Assembly: GCA_023424585.1 (NCBI GenBank)
Contig: JAFADT010000295.1
Span: 1-5,458, forward strand
Source of the DNA: Pseudomonadota bacterium
GTDB lineage: Bacteria; Myxococcota; Myxococcia; Myxococcales; Myxococcaceae
Reading direction: 5' to 3'
DNA: 5,458 nucleotides
This document shows, piece after piece, positions 1-3,845 of the stretch (the stretch's first letter is position 1; every line of letters starts with the position of its first letter). A program made the translations under genes and the position numbers. The notes beneath the pieces are model-generated. The model ran no database searches. It had not been told where the DNA came from and worked only from the letters and a program-made list of their open reading frames with translations.

Positions 1-371
1 AGCCGGTACACCCGGCTGTCGCCCACGTGCGCCACCACCGCGCGCGCCCCGGCCACCAGCACCAGGGCCAGCGTCGTCGCCCCCGGCTTGCCCAGGGCGT
101 CCATCTCACGGCGGATGTTGCGGTGCGTGTCCTCCACCGCGGTCGCCGCGTAGAGGCGCAGGTCGCCACCGTCCACGAGCGCCGGCGCCGTGCTGGCGAT
201 GGCGGACTCAACGGCGAGCACCGACGCGCGGTCGCTCCCCTCGTAGCTGCCCACCCCGTCCGCCACCACGCCGAGCCACCCGGCGGGGCCCTCGCAGAAC
301 CCCACCGCGTCCTGCTGGTAGTCCCGGCGGCCCTGCTTCGAGTCCCACCCCGCGTAGAGAGAGCGGCTCAT
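1..371 (-). CDS. PP2C-family Ser/Thr protein phosphatase, N-terminal part (cut by left window edge)
   Basis: This gene encodes the first 123 residues of a PP2C (PPM) metal-dependent phosphatase, which removes phosphate from Ser/Thr in the cytoplasm. Three family motifs are visible. RRDYQQDA (residues 15-22) carries the first metal-binding Asp, D21. VVADGVGSYEGSDRAS (35-50) corresponds to the DGxGG metal-binding loop, with D38 and G39; the second loop glycine is replaced by S42. GATTLALVLVAG (97-108) followed by AHVGDSRVY (114-122) is the conserved core strand pair. There is no signal peptide or membrane segment. The ATG at 371-369 overlaps the TGA of the upstream 83-residue gene (ATGA), so translation is probably coupled. 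Usual length for a stand-alone domain is about 230-260 residues, so roughly half is missing off the edge. Myxobacteria have many Hanks-type kinases that such a phosphatase could oppose, but no kinase is in view. Family assignment is firm; the substrate is unknown. Confidence 0.93.
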   Translation of the reverse strand, partial: MSRSLYAGWDSKQGRRDYQQDAVGFCEGPAGWLGVVADGVGSYEGSDRASVLAVESAIASTAPALVDGGDLRLYAATAVEDTHRNIRREMDALGKPGATTLALVLVAGARAVVAHVGDSRVYR

Positions 372-619
372 CGGCCACCGCCCTTCTTGCCGCGCCGGAC
401 CCTGGCGTCCGTCTTCGTGGACGGCAGGCTCGCGGCGGAGACGGGCTTCTTCGCCAGACGGCAGAAGGCGTCGCAGAACGCCTCATAGGCGTAGTGACCC
501 TTCCCCGTGGACGCGCCGGAGGCAACCCATCCTCCACCAGGGGCGCGCTTGAAGGTCAGCGTGAACTCATCAGGGATGGGGGACTGCACGTGGTTCACTG
601 CATTGCGTTTGGACGGCAT
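368..619 (-). CDS. Small basic protein of unknown function (83 aa), coupled to PP2C phosphatase
   Basis: I do not recognise this protein. The ATG at 619-617 is preceded by AGGAGA eight bases upstream, a strong ribosome binding site. An in-frame extension further upstream has no such site and reads like non-coding DNA. The product begins with a basic stretch (MPSKRN), then has a beta-like segment around DEFTLTFKRAP (17-27) and a Gly-rich turn at GGGWVASGASTGKGHY (28-43). An aromatic helix-like AYEAFCDAFCRLAKKP (44-59) follows, with two cysteines (C49, C53), and then a Lys/Arg-rich tail (69-83). There is no signal peptide or membrane helix. Its TGA overlaps the ATG of the PP2C gene by four bases, which suggests both are made in fixed proportion. 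It could be a regulator, adaptor or substrate of the phosphatase, or a small nucleic-acid-binding protein given the basic tail. These roles are inference only. Confidence 0.8.
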   Translation of the reverse strand: MPSKRNAVNHVQSPIPDEFTLTFKRAPGGGWVASGASTGKGHYAYEAFCDAFCRLAKKPVSAASLPSTKTDARVRRGKKGGGR

Positions 620-627
620 GACACACG

Positions 628-633
628 TCTCCT
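628..633 (-). promoter_or_regulatory. Ribosome binding site for the 83-aa protein
   Basis: On the minus strand the bases read AGGAGA, eight bases before the ATG at 619. This site decides the start: the reading frame stays open upstream to about 706, but no other start there has a comparable site. Confidence 0.7.
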
Positions 634-677
634 GTTCGCGCTGAGGGCGCGTCGGCATCGGAGTGAAGGGAATGGTC

Positions 678-692
678 CACGACCGAGTCGTG
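678..692. repeat. Palindrome CACGAC-CGA-GTCGTG, possible operator
   Basis: This is a perfect 6-bp inverted repeat with a 3-bp centre, about 60 bp upstream of the start of the 83-aa gene. A further copy of the half-site CACGAC lies at 704-709, giving three half-sites within 32 bp. The position and symmetry are compatible with a repressor or activator site for the 83-aa/PP2C operon. No convincing -35/-10 pair was found near it, and a 6-bp palindrome in GC-rich DNA can arise by chance. Confidence 0.3.
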
Positions 693-730
693 CGTGCATC
701 GAGCACGACGAACCGGCGAGAGGTGGGAGA

Positions 731-772
731 GCGAGCCCGGAGGCGGAGCGGCTCGCGAAGCGTTACGAGCCG
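731..772. repeat. Two mutually exclusive inverted repeats
   Basis: GCGAGCC (731-737) pairs perfectly with GGCTCGC (750-756). An overlapping segment, CGGCTCG (749-755), pairs perfectly with CGAGCCG (766-772) across a 10-base loop. The middle arm is shared, so only one hairpin can form at a time. No T-run follows on either strand, so neither looks like a standard intrinsic terminator. It could be an attenuator-like switch, or chance in GC-rich DNA. Confidence 0.3.
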
Positions 773-924
773 GCGAGCTGAGAAAGGAGCGTCACAGCAG
801 CCTCAAGCGCGTGATCAAGGCAGGCCTGAGAATCAGCGCAGGCATCGCATCCAGGAGCAGCCGGGATGCCAGCGCGGAACGCGGCAACACGAGCCCGTGT
901 GTCTGCCGCGTGCTCATCTGCCAT
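763..924 (-). CDS. Doubtful small ORF (53 aa) with a cysteine cluster
   Basis: This is an unrecognised frame starting at the ATG at 924-922. The product begins MADEHAADTRARVAAF, carries CDACADSQAC (three cysteines in a C-x2-C-x5-C pattern, residues 26-35), and ends in a hydrophobic helix-like LEAAVTLLSQLAGS. The amino acid mix looks protein-like and is mildly acidic. Against it: there is no ribosome binding site before the ATG (or before the GTG just upstream), and third codon positions are only moderately GC-rich, unlike the neighbouring real genes. Its stop codon falls in the loop of the inverted repeat at 749-772. It may be a recently acquired small gene, a remnant, or chance. Confidence 0.25.
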   Translation of the reverse strand: MADEHAADTRARVAAFRAGIPAAPGCDACADSQACLDHALEAAVTLLSQLAGS

Positions 925-1016
925 CACGAGCGGTCGCGAAGGACCAACAGCATCAACACCGCCGCCGCGCGAAGTCCTCGCAATCACAGAGGAATCAACA
1001 CGGTTCAACAGCGTGA

Positions 1017-1082
1017 CGGACCCCGGCTTTCTACAAGAAGATGAAGGCCCTGGGCCTGCGTCGCGGTCAGTCCGAGTCGTAG
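1017..1082 (+). pseudogene. Possible remnant of a Fis-type HTH C-terminus
   Basis: Read in this frame the 21 codons before TAG give RTPAFYKKMKALGLRRGQSE and a final Ser. The central part resembles the recognition helix and final turn of Fis-type helix-turn-helix domains that end sigma-54-dependent activators (pattern: small or polar residues, then a hydrophobic-aromatic pair, K/R-rich, L-K-x-L-G-L). GC-rich third positions are also more typical of a real myxobacterial gene than the flanking DNA. A TGA at 1014-1016 lies directly upstream in frame, and no HTH first helix is seen in any frame before it. If real, it is a stranded 3' end of a deleted gene. The match is short and could be chance. 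Confidence 0.25.
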
Positions 1083-1112
1083 GCGAGGGCAGCGCCTGCT
1101 CCCGGGCGCACG

Positions 1113-2396
1113 TCAATCTTGCGACGGAGGCGTGGGGCGCCGCCTCCAGCCCTGGAGGAGCCGCTCGGCGGCGGCCAGGTAGCGCCACTCCGCCCGGGCG
1201 AGCATCACCTGCTCACCGTGCTTGATCCGGATGGCCATCCACAGCGGCAGCCCCGGGACGAAGTGCGCATCTCCCACGGCCCAGGTCAGGCTCCCCGCTC
1301 CCCGCGTGGCGGCCACCACGCGGGAGATACAGGCGTCGAACTCCTCCGCGGGCAGCCAGCGCAGCGCCTCCAACACCCGGTCCGGCTCGAAGCCCCTCAG
1401 CGACGTGGGCTTTCTGGTGACGGCCTGGAGCACCTGCGGGCCGCGCCCGTCGGGGATGAACGCCAGCGTCCGGGGACGCAGGACGCAGACCCCCTCGACG
1501 TCCCCCACCTTCGCGGGGAGGAGGGCGACATCCTCCAACCGGACGCCGGACCGCGCCGCGCCGAGCAGGGGCGGCTGCCGGTGCAGCTCCAGCATGAGCA
1601 GCAGCCCCAGGGCATCCTGCACGCCGCGCGCGCGCAGCCGGCGGTCCCCCGTCACCACCAGGTCGAACTGGCCCAGGTCCAGGCGGACGCCGTCATCCGC
1701 GATCGAGTCCAGGCGCACCGCCTGCGCCTCACCGATCAAGGGATTCCAGAGCACCCGCTCGCTGGTGAGCCGCACCTCGCCGAAGCGCAGCAGGTTCCAC
1801 AGCAGGATGCCGCCGAGGAAGAGCCCCAGGAAGGCGATTCCCAGGGTCTTGGCCCCGGGGAGCCCCGAGACCAGGAGGAGGAACCCGAGCAGGGCGCCCA
1901 GCGGCACCAGCAGCAAATAGCGGGAGGGAATGTTCGTGCCGGCCACGCCCGGGCCGGGCTGCTTCGAACGGTTGATCTCGGGCACGAAGACCAGCACCTC
2001 GCCCTCCTTCAGCGCCTTGCTGACAGGCTGGCGAAGCAATGCCTCCAGCCGCGTCAGCGCCTCCTCGAGGACCACGCCCGGAGGCGCGACCGTCAACGTG
2101 TCCAGCCGCTGCCGCGCGAGCCGGGTGAGCCGCTCGAGCTGCTGGGAGAGGGCGCGGGCCTGCCGCAGGACGGGCGTGTCCTCGGTCCACCCCTCCACCT
2201 CCGCGCGGCGACGCACACGCTCCAGCACCTCCCGCACGCCTGGAGCGCCGGCCACCAGCGCGGACACCCGCTCCGGCTGCTTCAGGAACCGGCGCTTCCA
2301 GCCCCGGGCCGACAGCACGGCCTCCATCTCCGCATACGGGCGCAGCGCCCCGGAGATGACCTCCGCCCCTCCTTCCAGGACCCGCTCGACATCCAT
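1113..2396 (-). CDS. Membrane protein with one or two bacterial PH-like domains
   Basis: This gene encodes 427 residues if the ATG at 2396 is used. The domain order is as follows. Residues 1-130 are a charged, Leu/Arg/Glu-rich helical region, probably partly coiled coil. Two membrane helices (about 160-179 and 184-204) are joined by a very short loop. Straight after them comes FGEVRLTSERVLWNP ... VRLDSI (205-232), typical of bacterial PH (bPH) domains that follow a membrane hairpin. A second PH-like segment, GVCVLRPRTLAFIPDG (302-317), lies further on, then a helical C-terminus. There is no signal peptide, so both ends are probably cytoplasmic. bPH proteins act at membranes, often in envelope stress, but the specific role here is unknown. 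It stands alone, divergent from the operon at 2734. The start is uncertain: the alternative ATG at 2450 adds 18 low-complexity residues, and neither start has a clear ribosome binding site. Confidence 0.75.
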   Translation of the reverse strand: MDVERVLEGGAEVISGALRPYAEMEAVLSARGWKRRFLKQPERVSALVAGAPGVREVLERVRRRAEVEGWTEDTPVLRQARALSQQLERLTRLARQRLDTLTVAPPGVVLEEALTRLEALLRQPVSKALKEGEVLVFVPEINRSKQPGPGVAGTNIPSRYLLLVPLGALLGFLLLVSGLPGAKTLGIAFLGLFLGGILLWNLLRFGEVRLTSERVLWNPLIGEAQAVRLDSIADDGVRLDLGQFDLVVTGDRRLRARGVQDALGLLLMLELHRQPPLLGAARSGVRLEDVALLPAKVGDVEGVCVLRPRTLAFIPDGRGPQVLQAVTRKPTSLRGFEPDRVLEALRWLPAEEFDACISRVVAATRGAGSLTWAVGDAHFVPGLPLWMAIRIKHGEQVMLARAEWRYLAAAERLLQGWRRRPTPPSQD

Positions 2397-2569
2397 CCCG
2401 GAGTCGGAGAGGGGGGGCGTGGCGGGAGCTGTTCGTGCGCGTTCGGGCATCAGGCCAGAGCATAGCTGGCGCGCTCTCCCGGGCGCAGCGCAGGGAGCCC
2501 TTCGCGCGCTCGGCGTCGAGTGGGCGCCGGGCCATGGGGCGCCCCCCTGCCCGCGGGCCCACGGCCGCG

Positions 2570-2598
2570 TTGACGCCCGGGGGAGGCGCTGGTCTATT
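2570..2598 (+). promoter_or_regulatory. Sigma-70-type promoter for the 190-aa/GIY-YIG operon
   Basis: TTGACG (2570-2575, five of six matches to TTGACA) is followed by exactly 17 bases and then TCTATT (2593-2598, four of six matches to TATAAT). Predicted transcription start is near 2605, giving a leader of about 130 bases before the ATG at 2734. It is a notably good match for this GC-rich background and has the right direction, but it is unproven. Confidence 0.45.
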
Positions 2599-2721
2599 GG
2601 CCCCACGGGTGCCGAGGGGCGCCCGCCACCCGGAAAGACGACGTCACCCTCGCTTCACCCGCTGTCGCCAGACTCCCGATGAAGTCCTTCCACGGTCCCC
2701 CAACGGGTGAGGGCCAGCACC

Positions 2722-2726
2722 GGAGG
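2722..2726 (+). promoter_or_regulatory. Ribosome binding site deciding the 190-aa start
   Basis: GGAGG lies seven bases before the ATG at 2734. An in-frame GTG at 2707 would add nine residues but would place this site inside the gene, so the ATG is preferred. Confidence 0.75.
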
Positions 2727-2733
2727 ATTCGTC

Positions 2734-3306
2734 ATGGGAACCGGCAGCACCCTCCCCGTCACGCTTCATGAATACAAGGTCCGCGCGTCCCTGCTGCTCA
2801 AGGACCTGGACTCGCCCGACACCGCCCGCGCCACGCGCGCCGCGGAGCGGATGCGCGCCCTGCCCTTCTTCGCGGCCCTGTCCCTGGGCGAGGTGCTCGC
2901 GCGCCGGGACAGCGTGAAGCACAAGCACGGGCTCTCCGTGGTCGCGCGCGAAGCGGGCCACGCCACCTGGACGGACCTGAAGCAGGCCCTGGAGGCCCGC
3001 GAGGGGCGCCTGGACACGCGCGCCCTCTTCCAGAAGGGCCAGAGCGTGTTCCTCAACCGGTGGTTCTCCTCCTACGAGGGCGCCGCTCGCTCCTTGGAAT
3101 CGCAGGGGGGGTTCCTCTTCCCCTTCCGGACGCAGTGCTTCGTCTGCGAGGCCGACTTCCTCCAGGCGCTGGGCATCGACCCGCGGGACGCGGACTGGGA
3201 ACGGATGGGCCGCGACTGGGTGCGCCCTCGCGACGCCGCCGCGAAGGACCGGCTGGAGGCGAAGCTCGTCGCGCGAGGCTACGGAGGCCCCCATGTCGGC
3301 CGGTGA
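2734..3306 (+). CDS. Conserved-looking protein of unknown function (190 aa) with CxxC, first gene of GIY-YIG operon
   Basis: I cannot name this protein with certainty. Residues 10-88 are helical. The segment VKHKHGLSVVAREAGHATWTD (61-81) resembles the short 'H-x-x-(G/A)-L-x-x-x-A-x-x-x-G-(x)2-x-W-x-x-L' signature of Glyoxalase_8-type (PF20066-like) proteins, but no glyoxalase metal site is visible. The second half contains QSVFLNRWFSSYEGAA (103-118), a Gly-rich turn, then QCFVCEADFLQALGIDP (134-150) with C135-x2-C138, and a W/R-rich end (DWVRP, 161-165). There is no signal peptide or membrane helix, so it is probably a soluble cytoplasmic protein. Its last 14 bases overlap the GIY-YIG gene in another frame, implying co-translation and a shared task. 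Codon use is typical of the host. Possible roles include nucleic-acid recognition, or partner or immunity protein for the GIY-YIG product; all are inference. Confidence 0.88.
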   Translation: MGTGSTLPVTLHEYKVRASLLLKDLDSPDTARATRAAERMRALPFFAALSLGEVLARRDSVKHKHGLSVVAREAGHATWTDLKQALEAREGRLDTRALFQKGQSVFLNRWFSSYEGAARSLESQGGFLFPFRTQCFVCEADFLQALGIDPRDADWERMGRDWVRPRDAAAKDRLEAKLVARGYGGPHVGR

Positions 3307-3676
3307 CGACTCGCGCGCGGCCCGCGCGGAACGCAAGCGCGCATACAAGGAGGCGGAGGTGCCCATGGGCATCTACGCCATCCGCTGCCACGCCAACGGC
3401 AAGCTGTTCGTGGGCCACGCGCTCAACCTGACGGCGATGTTCAACCGCATCCGGTTCGAGTTCGCCCAGCGCATGCACCGCGTCCCCGAGCTCCAGGCGG
3501 ACTGGGAGCGCTACGGCGAGGCGGCCTTCTCCTTCGAGGTGCTGGACAGGCTCAAGCCCCGCGAGGAGCCCGGCGGCCCTCCGCCCGCGGAGGAGCTGAA
3601 GGTGCTGGAGGAGATGTGGCTGGAGCGCCTGAAGCCCTACGGCGACGCCGGCTACAACACACCGCCCAGGACCTGA
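3293..3676 (+). CDS. GIY-YIG nuclease-family protein (127 aa)
   Basis: The product has a single GIY-YIG domain close to the variant labelled GIY-YIG_LuxR_like. GIY is at 26-28, in MGIYAIRC. The second motif is FVG (39-41) instead of YIG/YVG. NLTAMFNRIRFEF (45-57) supplies R52, the expected catalytic Arg. ELQADWERYGEAAFSFEVLD (66-85) is the usual middle helix and strand. LEEMWLERLKPYGDAGYN (105-122) supplies the metal-binding Glu (E106 or E107) and the final Asn (N122). Family members cut DNA, but in this small single-domain type no nuclease activity can be assumed. The start ATG at 3293 has GGAGG five bases upstream, inside the previous gene. The 24-residue basic extension (RAERKRAYKE) before the domain resembles extensions I recall in relatives. 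A second start at 3365 also has a strong site and would give the bare domain. It forms an operon with the 190-aa gene. Confidence 0.88.
   Translation: MSAGDDSRAARAERKRAYKEAEVPMGIYAIRCHANGKLFVGHALNLTAMFNRIRFEFAQRMHRVPELQADWERYGEAAFSFEVLDRLKPREEPGGPPPAEELKVLEEMWLERLKPYGDAGYNTPPRT
3347..3359 (+). promoter_or_regulatory. Internal ribosome binding site ahead of a possible second GIY-YIG start
   Basis: AAGGAGG followed by GGAGG lies directly before the in-frame ATG at 3365, with five bases between the last GG and the ATG. Initiation here would give a 103-residue protein beginning MGIYAIRC, lacking the basic N-terminal extension. The bases also encode the Lys-Glu-Ala-Glu of the longer form, so the site may be coincidental. 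Confidence 0.35.
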
Positions 3677-3715
3677 GCCGCCTCGGACGTCTCAAGGGAA
3701 GTCCAGCCACATTCC

Positions 3716-3746
3716 TGGAAACAATCCGTCACATCCGTGTAACAAA
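3716..3746 (+). promoter_or_regulatory. Tentative promoter region for the CotH gene
   Basis: This is a short AT-richer patch in an otherwise GC-rich gap. It holds GGAAAC (3717-3722), then GTGTAACAA (3737-3745), and an imperfect palindrome GTCACA-TCCG-TGTAAC between them. The GGAAAC element resembles ECF-sigma -35 boxes, but the 14-base spacing to GTGTAA is slightly short. The palindrome could equally be an operator. Confidence 0.25.
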
Positions 3747-3783
3747 GAAGTCACGTCCACCCTTCAAGGTCCGGAATCGCAGT

Positions 3784-3813
3784 GCCACGGCGGAGCCCCC
3801 GTTCCGCCGTGGC
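3784..3813. repeat. Perfect 11-bp hairpin between the GIY-YIG operon and the CotH gene
   Basis: GCCACGGCGGA (3784-3794) pairs perfectly with TCCGCCGTGGC (3803-3813) across an 8-base loop. It lies about 110 bp after the GIY-YIG stop and about 20 bp before the CotH ribosome binding site. There is no T-run on either side, so it is not a classic intrinsic terminator. In GC-rich bacteria such stems can still end transcription; otherwise it would be a stable structure in the CotH mRNA leader. Confidence 0.5.
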
Positions 3814-3833
3814 CGTGCTCCCCCGCACCCGAG

Positions 3834-3839
3834 AAGGGA
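3834..3839 (+). promoter_or_regulatory. Ribosome binding site for the CotH gene
   Basis: AAGGGA lies six bases before the ATG at 3846. The start is also fixed by the lipoprotein signal sequence that begins there. Confidence 0.6.
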
Positions 3840-3845
3840 CTCCTC

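Larger units (their letters stand above)
620..1112. other. Gene-poor stretch with inverted repeats and possible gene remnants
   Basis: This stretch of 493 bp has no convincing gene. Its base composition and third-position bias are visibly weaker than in the genes on both sides. It contains the palindrome at 678-692, competing inverted repeats at 731-772, a doubtful 53-codon frame at 763-924 on the minus strand, and a 21-codon fragment at 1017-1082 on the plus strand resembling the end of a Fis-type HTH domain. It must also carry the promoter of the 83-aa/PP2C operon, since the upstream minus-strand gene ends at 1113, although no clear -35/-10 pair is seen. Overall it reads as regulatory DNA mixed with decayed coding DNA. 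Confidence 0.5.
2397..2733. other. Divergent intergenic region
   Basis: This roughly 340-bp gap separates the leftward PH-domain gene from the rightward operon. The leftward frame stays open to 2606, but the added residues are Pro/Arg/Ala-rich, and third positions are poor in GC near the alternative ATG at 2450. No other gene is convincing. For the rightward side it holds a sigma-70-like promoter at 2570-2598. For the leftward side, a TATGCT hexamer (2463-2458) lies eight bases before the ATG at 2450, which would suit a leaderless start there, but its -35 is weak. Confidence 0.5.

Noticed and set aside
620..706. N-terminal extension of the 83-aa protein upstream of 619
   Set aside because: The extra residues lack a ribosome site and run through the palindrome; AGGAGA before the ATG at 619 marks the start.
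663..1044. Two plus-strand frames of about 116 codons in the gene-poor stretch
   Set aside because: Both are Arg/Gln/Ser-rich without motifs and without GC-biased third positions. One GTG near 811 has an AAAGGAG too far upstream (over 15 bases).
1081..1097. AGGCG...CGCCT short inverted repeat after the PH-domain gene stop
   Set aside because: The 5-bp stem with no T-run is too weak to call a terminator.
1126..1147. GGAGGCG...CGCCTCC inverted repeat near the end of the PH-domain gene
   Set aside because: It lies inside the coding sequence before the stop at 1113 and has no T-run, so it is not supported as a terminator.
1119..2465. Long plus-strand open frame of 448 codons opposite the PH-domain gene
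   Set aside because: It is Gln/Arg/Pro/His-rich without domains; the minus strand has a membrane hairpin and PH-like pattern. It is an antisense shadow caused by high GC.
2644..3372. Minus-strand open frame of 242 codons
   Set aside because: It covers the 190-aa gene in antisense; the plus-strand frame has an excellent ribosome site, a promoter and protein-like composition.
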